From the NCBI RefSeq assembly GCF_001641265.1, contig NW_020167566.1, positions 1-64,000 of the forward strand: 64,000 nt of DNA, in the 5' to 3' direction. Within the stretch, counting starts at the first letter, position 1. Every line of letters begins with the position of its first letter. Of this stretch, positions 32,754-43,121 are shown piece by piece. This DNA comes from Pseudogymnoascus destructans (taxonomy: Eukaryota; Ascomycota; Leotiomycetes; Thelebolales; Thelebolaceae). The notes beneath the pieces are model-generated. The model did not search any database and was not told where the DNA came from. It saw only the letters and a program-made list of their open reading frames with translations. A program made the translations under genes and the position numbers.

Positions 32754-33408
32754 TTTCCGTGGTAGTGGATGTTGTGCCATGAGAAGTGGGCGGCGTCATC
32801 AATGGTCGGGTTAGCGGCATTATAGCGGGATATGGGATGGGATGGGATGGGATGAGAATAGATATACCCATGTATAGTTCGGACAGATCATGGGGCGTTG
32901 TTGTTTTGATGTTTTGTTGTGTGGGTGAGGGCGGTTTTTGAGCTGTCGTTGCGGGTTGAGAGAGTGGTTTGTGATGGTGGGATGTCTAGGAGTGGCTGTC
33001 TTGGTGATTGTTTGGGTGCCATCCAGGGGTAGAGGTGAAGACTAGTGGGGTAGCTCCATGCTGTATTGAGTGCATTATTGTGCTCGTTATCTCTTACTGA
33101 ACAAAGGCATCTTAGGGTTTGGGCAGTTACGAGGGTATAAGTCGGCTCTCAATATGGCAGAGTCCCTGATTATGGGTGGAATGTCCTGAATATATGGATG
33201 GATGGTCACCGTTACTCCCACACTTTGCTTTTCTCCCACAAAGCAAGACCAGCTCCCAAAGAAAGATTCCAAGTATCCCGTAGAACGCTCCGGCTCAATC
33301 TCTCTCCTTTCCACCCACGCTCCTTTAACAACCCCCCACAAAACCCTTCCATACCCACCAATCCCCGGCACCTCATCAACACCACTCTACCCTCCAACTA
33401 CACAAACC
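32754..33408. other. Intergenic region
   Basis: No supported gene. It contains a short GGGATGGGAT simple repeat near 32835-32850 and the C-rich leader of the next gene. Confidence 0.5.
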
Positions 33409-33750
33409 ATGAGCACCAGAAACACACTACCCCATTCATCCTTCTCCCTCTCCCTTAACACTCACATCGCCTTCCTCCAAAATTCTATCATTTCGCTGCT
33501 CGCTGAGCAAACCAAGCTGTCCGACAAGATCGACAGGCTTAAGGGCATTGTTGAGGAGCTACGATGGGAGACGCGGCGGGACACTGAGATGTTGAGGGAG
33601 CGGGTGGGGTGTCCGAGTTGCGTGAGCGGGCGGTTTACGCCGGTGGAGGGGTTGGTGGGGAGGGGAGATATGAAAGAGGGGGTTGGGAAGAAGGACCATT
33701 TGTGGGTGGGGGGGAAAGTTGCAGTGTTCGGCGGATACATATCCGGGTAG
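33409..33750 (+). CDS. Small coiled-coil protein, 3' end replaced by a hAT insertion
   Basis: ORF of 113 aa starting MSTRNTLPHSS, in a good context (CAAACCATGA). A heptad-like helix (IAFLQNSIISLLAEQTKLSDKIDRLKGIVEEL) spans roughly residues 18-55, then a CPSC motif and a Gly-rich tail. Function unknown. The hAT element at 33722 lies in codon 105. Reading now continues into the transposon end and stops at 33750 (tail GGYISG). Across the target duplication the uninterrupted frame would have ended VVKGELDGV at 36439-36441. The upstream in-frame Met at 33202 is in the leader and was not chosen. It could be a fungus-specific structural protein; no family was recognised. Confidence 0.6.
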   Translation: MSTRNTLPHSSFSLSLNTHIAFLQNSIISLLAEQTKLSDKIDRLKGIVEELRWETRRDTEMLRERVGCPSCVSGRFTPVEGLVGRGDMKEGVGKKDHLWVGGKVAVFGGYISG

Positions 33751-36407
33751 TATCCGTGAAGCTCACGGGTAGGGTATATACCCGGCGACGATCTGACGGG
33801 TAGGGTAGGGTATATATCCGGATACATGAGGCTGAATATTGTATATAAAAATAGAATAGCGTATATAAAAAAGAATGAAGCTTTTGATAATAGTAGTAAA
33901 CCCCTTTCCGCGAGCCCCCTTTCCGTGAGACCCCCCCTTTCTGCAAGTCCCTATTCAGGTGCTTCATCGTCAGCATCATCGCCGTCGCTATCAGCCTCCC
34001 GTATTTTACCCCAATTCCGTAAGCAAAGTAAATATCTAATAGTTGGCGGTGATAACCTATTCCGCTTCTTTGTAATAATATCACTACCATTACTAAATAC
34101 TCGTTCCGATGCTGCAGATGTTGCTGGAATAGCTAGATGATCACGAGCAATACGGGCAATAACTGGATATTGGTATTGCTTTGCGCACCAATATTTGAGA
34201 ATATCAGTATGCTCACCGGGCCGTGGTTCAAGCATCCAGCGCCTCCATTCTGGCTCTTGAAAAGCCAAGCCTTCTGACGCAAATAGATCTTCGTCAGAAT
34301 CAGGTTCTTGATCTATTGTAGCAGTAGCACCTATTGCTTCTGCAAGAGCTGTTTCGTGAGTAATTCGCTCCGTATCAAGGTGATACTCTCGCTTTTGGTA
34401 CGTTCTACAAACGTCTTCGAACTGCGCTCTTGCTCGTAATCTTCGTGTATCGTCTATAGCATTTGGATATATCTTCTTAAATACTGTATGATTCATTCGT
34501 GGGTCGCAAATTGTAGCAACAGCTGAGTGCTTACATTGCCGATTCGTTGTAAGAGTATAATACTCATTAAGCTTTTGAAGCGCAGCTCCACAAGCTACTC
34601 CGATCGTAGAGCTTCTACCAAGCTCTTCTTGTAGTAATGTGACCTTATTTATCATCTTTAAGTAAAGAGGAATTGTAAAGTTGAGCGTTGGATATGAATC
34701 GCTTTGTAGCCGTCTTGACGGCTTTAAGAATACTAAGAATAATCGTTCAAGAGCTTCGATAATAGCCCAATCGTTGCTTGTTAACGCAATATCCTTCATA
34801 CTGATATCAAGCTTCTGCGTAGAGCATACTGCAGTAATTGGTATTCGAAGCTTTATAGCTGTTTCAAGCATATAGTACGTTGAATTCCAGCGTATAGGCA
34901 TATCAAGTGATAGCTGGCGTGGCTTCTGGCCTGCAGCTTGTATCTGCTTCTGTAAAGCATCCTTCCATGCTCTTCGGTTTCGAAAGACATAAATATGCCT
35001 TCGGAGCTTCTCAAGCGTAGCTGATACTTCAGTAGAAGAGTTATCAATACGCTGCGGAATCCGGGCAAGCCCTTGCTGACACCAGTACGCTTCTGTTTCT
35101 GTATCCGGGCTAGCTTTCAAGCTCTTTAGAGTAGCTTGAACTGCAAGATTGATAATATGAGCAATACACCGAACGTCCCCTTCCTTTACAGTAAACGTCC
35201 ATGGCTGTTGAATAGTCGTCTGCTGCTTACTGGCTATTTTCTCATATTCTGAAAGCATCACAGTATTCGCTGAGGCATTATCCCGCGTACAAGTAAATAT
35301 AGCACCTGTAATTTCGAAGCTATCTGTTACTGCAGCTAACTCTTGAGCGAGATATTCGCCGCTATGAATTGGCTCTTGAAGGTGGATTACATCAAGTAAT
35401 ACGCACCGGTGCTGCCACTTCTCATTAATCCAATGGCCTGTGACAGCAGCGTACTCTGTATAGTTCCGTGCAGTCCATGCATCTGTTGTAATAGATATCC
35501 GGCCGCCATAGGTAATATGAGCCTGGAGTTCTAATTGTAGCAATCCTCGGTGATATGAGAATTGCCGCTGTAGCTCTCGGTGTAGTGTTCGCGACGATAT
35601 CGATAGAGTACTTGGGCTTAAGAACTGTACTAATTGATGGAACGAATAGCTCTCAATAAGTCGTAAGGAGAGGTTATTTGATACAACGAATGAGAGTAAT
35701 AACTCTCGGTATTTCGCTCTACTATTTGATGCTTGAGCTTGAGCGGGCTGGACTTGCGGGTTCCGCGGCCGTGGCTCAAAAAATGACGATGCACTACTTG
35801 ATGGGCTTGACGGCGTAATTGTATGACCTTTCATTGTATATGCTACTGTTGGATGCTTCTGCGTATAGTGCTTCCAAAGATTACCGGTTGAAGTCTGACT
35901 TAATAGCTGCGGAGTAGGTGAATATCCGCAGCCTGGTTGTAAGCAAGTTACTTTGACTGTAGGTGGGTTACTATCAAGTATCAATCGCGAATATAATAGC
36001 TTCGTAAATAGTACTGATGACGTTGGTGGCAGCATTCGTCCTGGAGGCTGAAGCCGGAGCGGTGTAGGATTAATATCCTGTTGAATATGAATAGGGGGCG
36101 GCAGCGTTGGCAGACTTGGCTCATTATGAGTATCATAGCTATTATAGCCCTCAGGCTCCGTTGGTATATCTGATAACGACGAGTCGCTCATTCTGAGGAT
36201 AATTATCACTTTATACAGCATCAATATAGATCTCACGACGTTGGAAAAAAGAGGTCTTGGCTGCGCTTGGCTATTCTTGGCATGTATCCGGATATATACT
36301 CGAGAGTATCCGGATACGCCGGATACTCCTAAAATATCGCCGGGTAGGTATATACTCGAGGATATACCCGGATACCACGGGTATACTGGTATCCGTGCCG
36401 AACACTG
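33722..36407 (-). mobile_element. hAT DNA transposon, twin copy 1 (intact)
   Basis: 2,686 bp, ends CAGTGTTCGGC...GCCGAACACTG, perfect 8-bp duplication GAAAGTTG (33714-33721 and 36408-36415). Subterminal regions are full of GGATAC/GTATCC and CCGGGTA motifs. Roughly 99.7 percent identical to the copy at 58956-61640. It is inserted in the last codons of a small host gene. Confidence 0.95.
33951..36191 (-). CDS. hAT transposase, twin copy 1
   Basis: Single-exon ORF. Start taken at Met 36191 (MSDSSLSDIPTEP, 746 aa); an in-frame Met at 36236 would add 15 hydrophobic residues. A BED-like zinc finger (CLQPGCGYSP, then HYTQKHP) lies around residues 85-120. The RNase-H core has ITTDAWTARNYTEYAAVTGHW with the expected catalytic Asp, TRDNASANTVML, and RCIAHIINLAVQATLK. 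The C-terminal hAT dimerisation region (IARDHLAIPATSAASERVFSNGSD) is complete. No internal stop. Together with matching ends and near identity to its twin, this is a good candidate for an active transposase able to mobilise both copies. Confidence 0.88.
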   Translation of the reverse strand: MSDSSLSDIPTEPEGYNSYDTHNEPSLPTLPPPIHIQQDINPTPLRLQPPGRMLPPTSSVLFTKLLYSRLILDSNPPTVKVTCLQPGCGYSPTPQLLSQTSTGNLWKHYTQKHPTVAYTMKGHTITPSSPSSSASSFFEPRPRNPQVQPAQAQASNSRAKYRELLLSFVVSNNLSLRLIESYSFHQLVQFLSPSTLSISSRTLHRELQRQFSYHRGLLQLELQAHITYGGRISITTDAWTARNYTEYAAVTGHWINEKWQHRCVLLDVIHLQEPIHSGEYLAQELAAVTDSFEITGAIFTCTRDNASANTVMLSEYEKIASKQQTTIQQPWTFTVKEGDVRCIAHIINLAVQATLKSLKASPDTETEAYWCQQGLARIPQRIDNSSTEVSATLEKLRRHIYVFRNRRAWKDALQKQIQAAGQKPRQLSLDMPIRWNSTYYMLETAIKLRIPITAVCSTQKLDISMKDIALTSNDWAIIEALERLFLVFLKPSRRLQSDSYPTLNFTIPLYLKMINKVTLLQEELGRSSTIGVACGAALQKLNEYYTLTTNRQCKHSAVATICDPRMNHTVFKKIYPNAIDDTRRLRARAQFEDVCRTYQKREYHLDTERITHETALAEAIGATATIDQEPDSDEDLFASEGLAFQEPEWRRWMLEPRPGEHTDILKYWCAKQYQYPVIARIARDHLAIPATSAASERVFSNGSDIITKKRNRLSPPTIRYLLCLRNWGKIREADSDGDDADDEAPE

Positions 36408-36441
36408 GAAAGTTGTGAAAGGAGAATTGGATGGCGTCTGA

Positions 36442-36798
36442 GATGGGCAGTGGGTGGGTGGCGTGCGGAATAAGCCAATGCAAACTTCAATTCTCTCGTC
36501 ATCTCTCAGCCCGGTTCATCGCACACATGCTGGTTTCATGGCCGTGTAAAATATAGATATCATTCTCCCAGTTCCTCTCATCTCTCAGCCGCACAAAAAT
36601 GCGGAATCCACAATCCCTCCTCTCCCAAACGCCGCGCGCACCTTCTTGCTAGGTATGAATTGAAAATGTGATCTAGAAAATTTGTTATGTGCGGATACTG
36701 CTACGTGTAGCCAAATATCTCACTCGTTCCATCGTACAACACCAAGTGTTGTCACTCTCCAAGTGGGGTGCGCATCCAAACGCTGCCGCTCACCCAAT
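36442..36798. other. Intergenic region
   Basis: Nothing supported; convergent 3' flanks of the coiled-coil gene and the LysM gene. Confidence 0.5.
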
Positions 36799-38484
36799 TC
36801 AATCCCCCTTTGCACCTTTCCTCCCCCGTGATATGCCACCAGTGCCACCTCCAAATCCGCCCATATTTCCGTCGTCACTCCCAGCCCCGTCTCGTAATTC
36901 AATCAAATCCCCGACTTCCTCCCTCGTCAGTTGCCTTCCCGATGGCGTTACTGGCCTTCCAAGTCGCCTCACCCAACCCTCAATAGCCGCAGCAGCAACT
37001 TCGATGCCTCGTCCGCCACTTCCAGCGGCATCTCCTACACCACTATCGGAAAATCCAGCTCCAGGTTTAGTCGCCACATCATTAATCGTCAACCCCGGCA
37101 CATGTCTGTTAACCCAGCGGTTCAGCCCATCCTGTGCCGGCCCCGGCCTCTTAACATCCGGCCCAAACGTTCCCACACCACCAGGGCCACGGAACCATCC
37201 ACCCCTTGCCGCAGCCTCACTCGTAGACTCCCGCCTCGGTCGACCCACCGACACAGCACGCCCCGCTGCCATGCCACTGGTCAGATTACTCAGTCGCCTC
37301 GGCCACGGACTCGCAGCCGGAGACACAGAGGCAGAGACATCGACGGAGCCATGTGGTGAATCAAGCAATGACGCGACGCTCGAGGGTACATCGCCGCTTT
37401 TCCGGCGTCGGCGCGGGAAGTAGCCTAGTTTCTTGCGCGGCAGGCGCGCTATTTGTGTCGGTTCGGAGGCTGGGGCGGAGGGGAGCAGAACCCAGCGGAC
37501 GGGGATCCAGGGGTCGCCGTCTGGGTCTGAGGTGTCTGTTTCTGGTATATCTGGGGGGGAGAGGATGGAGTCTGCCCAGGGGGAAGGTGCGGAGGGGGAG
37601 GAGAGGTTGGGCGGTTCCTCATCAGCTGGCGCTGGCGCTGGGCCGATGACATCTGCGGGCGGGTCGCAGGGGACGCCGCGCACAGCACAGGCGTCGACGG
37701 GGACAAGAACGGTTTTGAGGAATTGAATAACGTCATTGGGCCAAAGACGGTTGGCTTTGCGAAAGGCGGCGGGGTCGCAGTTGTATTTCAGGATGACGCC
37801 AGCGACTGTATCAGTTGGTTTAACGTGGTGCACGTATACAAGGGCGTCGGTATCGTCGTCAACCGCTGAGCTGGTGAGGTCATCGGAGGTGCGGCGCTTG
37901 TGTCGTCCGACCTGGAGGCCTGAATTGGTGCCTTCGTGGTCCTGCATTGCTGCTGCTGTCCGGAGGACGTTGACTGCTGAGTTGCGTGCTGCGAGTGACT
38001 CTGCTGCAATATCTCTGCCTTTGCCTTTGTTCGGTTTACCCGGAGGTCCCCATTCCGAGAATGCCGGCGTGAAACTATTCTGTCTCTTCCTCCTTGTGGC
38101 ACCAACAGGTTTCGCCGCGGGGCTGGCCGCCGTGTCTCCGCTGAGAACTGAGCTTGCCAGCCCTTGGAGAGCGGTCCAGCTCCCAGTCCAACCCCCATCA
38201 AAAAGGCCCTTTCCCAGCCCTTGCCTTTGCGGTATATTCCCATCCCTCATTGATCCACCCAGAAGCCCGCCATTACTCCTGCCCCCTATGCTGTCACTCT
38301 CGCCTATCCGACTCGGATGTGCAGCCGGCAGGGGGCTAAGGTCTCTTGGCGGAGCCTCTCTATCACTCTGTGTGCTTATAAGTCGTCGTGCACGCGGTCG
38401 TACCGTAGCTGAAGATAGAGTCCCTGTATTTGCGCTGCGCTCATCCCTCGTCCGGCTTGACGTCGAGGGATACGGCGAGGTCAT
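36799..38484 (-). CDS. LysM-domain protein, intracellular type
   Basis: Single-exon ORF of 561 aa without a signal peptide. Residues about 213-263 form a LysM-like module (YVHHVKPTDTVAGVILKYNC, AFRKANRLWPNDVI, VLVPVDAC). The rest is disordered and rich in Ser, Pro, Gly and Arg, with a basic patch (RLPRKKLGYFPRRRRK). The architecture fits the fungal intracellular LysM proteins related to LYSMD, not the secreted LysM effectors, which carry signal peptides and cysteine pairs. Function is unknown in fungi. The antisense ORF at 37736-38521 is a shadow. Confidence 0.7.
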   Translation of the reverse strand: MTSPYPSTSSRTRDERSANTGTLSSATVRPRARRLISTQSDREAPPRDLSPLPAAHPSRIGESDSIGGRSNGGLLGGSMRDGNIPQRQGLGKGLFDGGWTGSWTALQGLASSVLSGDTAASPAAKPVGATRRKRQNSFTPAFSEWGPPGKPNKGKGRDIAAESLAARNSAVNVLRTAAAMQDHEGTNSGLQVGRHKRRTSDDLTSSAVDDDTDALVYVHHVKPTDTVAGVILKYNCDPAAFRKANRLWPNDVIQFLKTVLVPVDACAVRGVPCDPPADVIGPAPAPADEEPPNLSSPSAPSPWADSILSPPDIPETDTSDPDGDPWIPVRWVLLPSAPASEPTQIARLPRKKLGYFPRRRRKSGDVPSSVASLLDSPHGSVDVSASVSPAASPWPRRLSNLTSGMAAGRAVSVGRPRRESTSEAAARGGWFRGPGGVGTFGPDVKRPGPAQDGLNRWVNRHVPGLTINDVATKPGAGFSDSGVGDAAGSGGRGIEVAAAAIEGWVRRLGRPVTPSGRQLTREEVGDLIELRDGAGSDDGNMGGFGGGTGGISRGRKGAKGD

Positions 38485-39220
38485 CCTCCTGTGCCCCGGT
38501 GCAGACGCTCATCAAGCCTGAGCCGTTGTGAGCATGCGCGCGCAGCTAGCCGCGGGAGCCGTGCCGGCCGCGGAAGTTGAGTTCGTAATCTTCGTGCTAT
38601 GCGGCGAGAGTCGCGTTTCGATGGGAGAGCTTCGTGTCAATCGAGTCAGGTCGTTGGAACACTTGGCAGCGGTAGCCTCGCTCGTGTCGCCCAGCCAGTA
38701 TCTCGAGAGAGAGTAGAGAAGTAACAGTCAATAAAAGAGCTTCAGCGACAGTTAACAATCGCGGATTGGGAACTTAAGGGTGTCGTTGTCGTCGTGAGAA
38801 TCATGGATTAGTGACGATACCCTGATAACCAAGGCCGGAAGTGTCCTTTCACATTGGACCATGGGCTACTTCGTACGTACACACACGGCGTCGCTTCTCC
38901 GCCCCAGCCTTGGCGGCATTGACCGGTCACGTTTATTGCCCCTTTTTATAACTTTTATAGTAATTGTAACTCATGAAGAGGAGTAACATATGGTACATAT
39001 TAATATATAGTACATGCTTTTATTATATATATTCCTGTATACGTAGGGAGTAAAGCATTTTAGCATCATATTTTCATAGGCTAGGGCTATATATCCTGTT
39101 TTTATTAATTCTGTTTAGCTAATAAGTTAAGTTAACTTATTATAAATTTATTTAAATCTAACGTATTTCACGGGCGAGCGGGTCACCAAAACACCAAAAC
39201 GCGTCAACTTTAACAACTGT
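38485..39220. other. Intergenic region with an AT-rich tract
   Basis: 38485-38930 is ordinary intergenic sequence and probably the LysM gene promoter. About 38940-39160 is strongly AT-rich and has no ORF. It directly precedes a truncated pogo-type element and may be its subterminal DNA or a separate insertion. Confidence 0.45.
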
Positions 39221-39224
39221 TAAC

Positions 39225-39840
39225 ATGCCACAACCAACACAAGCCCAATTCTCTAATCAAGAGGGTAGAATTATTCTTGCTATTAAAGCACTTAAAGAAG
39301 GCAATATTAAGAGTATTCGAGCTGCTACAATGTCGTACGACGTCCCATTTGAGTCGCTACGTGCAAGACTTAACGGTGTTACTTCTCAACGCGACTCTAC
39401 CCCTAACTCACGAAAATACGAAGAATCAGCTCTTGTTCAGTATATTCTTGACTTAGATTCACGTGGATTTCCACCCCGGCCACAAGGTGTGCAAGAAATG
39501 GCTGATCTCATACTCTCCGAACGAGGCGAGACCCCTGTTGGGAAGAACTGGGCTACTACTTTCATAAAGCGTCGTACGGAAATCAAAGCAAAATTCAGTC
39601 GGAACTACGATTATAAATGAGCAAAATTCGAAGATCCTAGGATAATTCAAGGGTGGTTCTCTCTCGTACGAAATATAGTTGCAAAATACGGCATCTTAGA
39701 GCAGGATATCTACAACTTTGATGAAGCAGGTTTCGCAATGGGAGTTATTACTGCAAAGGTAGTCACAAGCTCAGAAGCAAAGAGCCGTCCAAAGACTATA
39801 CAGCCAGGGAATAGAACATGCCTCAGATGGTATAATACAT
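39225..39840 (+). pseudogene. Truncated Fot/pogo-type transposase fragment
   Basis: A 131-aa ORF starting MPQPTQAQFSNQEGRII carries the N-terminal helix-turn-helix (IKSIRAATMSYDVPFESLRARL) and CENP-B-like region (GFPPRPQGVQEMADLIL, VGKNWATTFIKR). A stop at 39618-39620 is followed by in-frame continuation IYNFDEAGFAMGV, the first part of the DDE core with its Asp. Sequence then ends near 39840 before the remaining catalytic residues. This is a dead 5' fragment of a Tc1/mariner-superfamily element unrelated in detail to the one at 48389-52067. Confidence 0.75.
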
Positions 39841-39920
39841 GATGTCACAACACCAGAAATTCGTTAGGTGTTTATTGATACACTATAAATACATATAAGT
39901 TTATATAAAATACATAATTA

Positions 39921-42900
39921 TCATCCTTGTGTTGTTCCCAGCATCTTCTTCTCCAATTCGTCCTCGGTCCTGCGCATCGTTTGGATCGCGTTTAGGGTCA
40001 GCGGGCAATGTTGGTCTACATATTTCAGTACATGGTAAGCCTGCCCAGCTGCTGAATATGAGCCCTCCATATCTAGGTAGGCCCTCGATAACATAAGAAT
40101 TGTATGGTAGATGGGCCGGAGATAAGTTGGATCTCTTTTTCGGGCGCGGTCCTTGAGCGACAAGCGGTTCCGGCGTGGCTCTACTTGGCGAATCATTGCC
40201 CATCCAAGCCACCCCGGCATGAGACGTTTTTCGCATACGCCGAATGCTTCCTGGTACTTGTATGCCTTGGTAAGGGCTTGGACGTACAGGTTCCAGTTGT
40301 TGGAGTCCAGTTCGAACCCGAAAGCTCGAATATCGGCGATCGTCTCTTTCAGCTGCGTGAGCTTGTTCTGCGCTGCCAGCGATTTGATTAGAGTTGACAG
40401 AGGGCGGCATAGCGAAAGGCGATGTGAATATAAAAGCAAATTGTTCCCCGATATTGGCTTTCCTCTTTCCTTGGCACGCATCAAAGCAAACTCCCACGCT
40501 TCTTGCACACCGTCATGGTCATTCTCCTTTAACCTAGATACCATCAAAGCGTTCAATATCCGGATAGGAGGCTGGGATCGACGGTCTTCAGGTAGCCGCT
40601 GCAAAAAATTGTCGTAAAGCCGCTTAACTCGATCGAATGCTTTGTGTTGGCCACAGACGAACATATAAAAGTCGAAGTATGCCGCCGAGTATGCAACATC
40701 GAGCGGCTCATGACCCATACCTTTTCTTGGGTTGCTCGCTAGTTCTTGCCTGTCGGCATTCATCAAGAACTGGAAGAAATAATCTTCTGCCTTTGCAAAG
40801 TCCGTGTCGGCATCGCCCGATTGTATGCGGCGTGAATCATCCATGACGGCGGCCTTCAGGGTCTGGATGTTGGAGGACACGGCTGGCTTCAGGCCTTCAG
40901 GCCGGCTTAGCATATGGTCTCTGACGTGAAATACCATGTCTAGCTCTTTCGTAGCAATAAAACCACCCATAACAACCGCATAATGAAACTCGGTGGCTTG
41001 TATACCGGCTTCAGGCATCGCCTCGGTCAAGATCTTCCAAGCGCGACTCGGCTGGCCTGCAACAGCCAAAGCCTGCATCAGTGCAGAGTAGGTGTAAGTG
41101 TCGGGTGAGACGTTTGAAGATTCCATGATCCGATGTACCCGAGAAACATTCTCAAGATCACGCCCCATGGCGTAGGCAACCAGCAAGTAGTTCCACATTC
41201 TTGTTTTTGGGCCATCCAGTGCCATCGTCAGTGCTTTCATGCATGTCTCTTCGGCTTTATTAATGTTACCATTCTGGATATCTCCGAGGACCAAGCAATC
41301 AACCATGACGATATTCGGACGGATTCCCAAGCCTGCAGCAGAATTATAGAGTTCGCGCGCTGCTATAGCGTCGCCACGCTGTGTGCAAATTCCCATCATC
41401 GTTCCAATCGTGATCTTATCGGGGTGAACATCGGAGTCAAGTAGCTTATTATAATGCTCGAAAGCCTTATCAACAGCATGAGCTTTCCCATAAACGTTCA
41501 AAAGAATGTTCGAATGTTTGATGTTCGGAACGACTTTATATTCGGCCTCCATGCTTTCGAAAATGTTGACGACTTCATCCACCTCCCCCCGCTTGGCATG
41601 AACATGCATTAAAGGTAGAAGATCGTCTGCGTTCCGAATCCGCCCATACGTTTGCCGCTCGAGGTACTTTTTCCACAATCCTTTGACAGCCTCGACATTT
41701 CCTTGCGAGGCAAATGCTGTCATTACCATCCTATACGCAGGAGAGGACGGCTTATCGAAATGTCGTACCCAATCCTCCAGAATTTGATGTATCCCCATGT
41801 TGCTCTTATATTTACAGAAAATCTTCAGGATAGCGTCGAGGATACGGGTCGTGGGTATGCCACCTGTCTGTCGGAATTTCCGGTATAGACGGACAACCAT
41901 CTTCGTGCGGTCCATCTTCAAAAGCTTGAGTATCGTGTTTTGGTAAATTGATTCTGTGGCTAATCCCAGGCTTTCAAGCCGAGAAAAAACCGACAGGAAG
42001 TTTGCTTCCGAGAAGTCGTCCTGTGGAAAAAGAGCTATTGACAGTGCTTCGGTGATGAAAGTAACTTTATCAACTGGCAATTCCCGAGAGATATCCAAAT
42101 CAGGTGTATCAGACAAATGACTGGTTAAGCCTGACACCATCTGCAGCACTTTCTCGTTGAGATTCGGCAAATAAACCACACGTGCCCATATATCATGACC
42201 GTTTCTGGGGCTTGCAGTCCCCAGGTCCTTGACAGTCTTCCAAGCATCAAATGCCATGTCCCATCGACCGTATTGAATGAGCAGGCCAAGTAGCCTATCC
42301 GACGACGTTGGTTTTCGAAAGGTAGCTAGAGATTCCGAATGCACATTGGCGGCATCCTCATAGTTTCGAAGAACCACATGGGCATTTACCAATGCTTCGT
42401 AACTGCTATGCCCGGCTTGGTCTCTGATGGTATCGAAAACCGAAACTATCCGGTCCGCATCGATCGGTCGATTTGAGCTGATGAGATAACTGAGAAGCCG
42501 TGGCGCAAGCGCCAGCTTGTTGTCGGAGTTTAGCTGCCCAAATTGCCTCCACGCTTCTTCATAATCGTTCGTGCGCGTCGATTCGCTTATTGACCGTAGA
42601 AAAGCCGATGTTTGTCCAGTCCCATCGCTCTTCAAATGCTGCACCTCCCAATCCACACGGTGTTCCATTGACTTGACTTCATATTGACATCCAACTTCCT
42701 CGGCGCGCCTCGACATTGTCACAGAACCATCGCCCGCTGCCGATGTATAGTGTCTTTGCCCAATCCTGCCAAGGCCCATCGTCCTCCTGAAGTCAGTCCT
42801 ATCCGGTGTCCACGGCGAGTATTGTCCGATGAGATTCAAGGCACCAGATGGATAGAGAAAATCGAGCATCATTCCTCCAGAATTATCGTGTTCGTTCGTT

Positions 42901-43121
42901 TCTATGGGTCTGTCGTTGTGTGCAGTTCCCTGGATCAATACTTGCCATAAAGGAGACAGCTCCAGTTCCATTGCACCATGGTTCCAGAACGCAGAATGCA
43001 GCATCCGGCGACTCTTCATCGACTTACATCCGGGCACGAATCGTCGCACGCTGCCGAGTTCGAGACATCCCGCCGTACGCTCCAGCATGCCCCAAGCCCA
43101 ACAGTGTATCGTGCCGCGCAC
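39921..43121 (-). CDS. Large mitochondrial-type PPR protein (possibly Cya5-like)
   Basis: Single-exon ORF of 1,066 aa. From about residue 200 it is built of helix-turn-helix repeats of roughly 35 residues with PPR character, for example DDLLPLMHVHAKRGEVDEVVNIFESM, HSNILLNVYGKAHAVDKAFEHYNKLL, DKITIGTMMGICTQRGDAIAARELY and DTYTYSALMQALAVAGQPSRAWKIL. The N-terminal 160 residues are Arg/Ser-containing and could hold a mitochondrial targeting sequence. PPR proteins bind organellar RNA and control its processing or translation. Length and layout resemble fungal Cya5-type activators of cytochrome oxidase subunit translation, but I cannot assign orthology. The C-terminus (RAYLDMEGSYSAAGQAYHVLKYVDQHCPLTLN) is a final repeat-like segment. 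The start at 43121 is the first Met. Confidence 0.78.
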   Translation of the reverse strand: MRGTIHCWAWGMLERTAGCLELGSVRRFVPGCKSMKSRRMLHSAFWNHGAMELELSPLWQVLIQGTAHNDRPIETNEHDNSGGMMLDFLYPSGALNLIGQYSPWTPDRTDFRRTMGLGRIGQRHYTSAAGDGSVTMSRRAEEVGCQYEVKSMEHRVDWEVQHLKSDGTGQTSAFLRSISESTRTNDYEEAWRQFGQLNSDNKLALAPRLLSYLISSNRPIDADRIVSVFDTIRDQAGHSSYEALVNAHVVLRNYEDAANVHSESLATFRKPTSSDRLLGLLIQYGRWDMAFDAWKTVKDLGTASPRNGHDIWARVVYLPNLNEKVLQMVSGLTSHLSDTPDLDISRELPVDKVTFITEALSIALFPQDDFSEANFLSVFSRLESLGLATESIYQNTILKLLKMDRTKMVVRLYRKFRQTGGIPTTRILDAILKIFCKYKSNMGIHQILEDWVRHFDKPSSPAYRMVMTAFASQGNVEAVKGLWKKYLERQTYGRIRNADDLLPLMHVHAKRGEVDEVVNIFESMEAEYKVVPNIKHSNILLNVYGKAHAVDKAFEHYNKLLDSDVHPDKITIGTMMGICTQRGDAIAARELYNSAAGLGIRPNIVMVDCLVLGDIQNGNINKAEETCMKALTMALDGPKTRMWNYLLVAYAMGRDLENVSRVHRIMESSNVSPDTYTYSALMQALAVAGQPSRAWKILTEAMPEAGIQATEFHYAVVMGGFIATKELDMVFHVRDHMLSRPEGLKPAVSSNIQTLKAAVMDDSRRIQSGDADTDFAKAEDYFFQFLMNADRQELASNPRKGMGHEPLDVAYSAAYFDFYMFVCGQHKAFDRVKRLYDNFLQRLPEDRRSQPPIRILNALMVSRLKENDHDGVQEAWEFALMRAKERGKPISGNNLLLYSHRLSLCRPLSTLIKSLAAQNKLTQLKETIADIRAFGFELDSNNWNLYVQALTKAYKYQEAFGVCEKRLMPGWLGWAMIRQVEPRRNRLSLKDRARKRDPTYLRPIYHTILMLSRAYLDMEGSYSAAGQAYHVLKYVDQHCPLTLNAIQTMRRTEDELEKKMLGTTQG

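Noticed and set aside
37736..38521. 261-aa plus-strand ORF opposite the LysM gene
   Set aside because: Shadow ORF; the LysM module is unambiguous on the minus strand.
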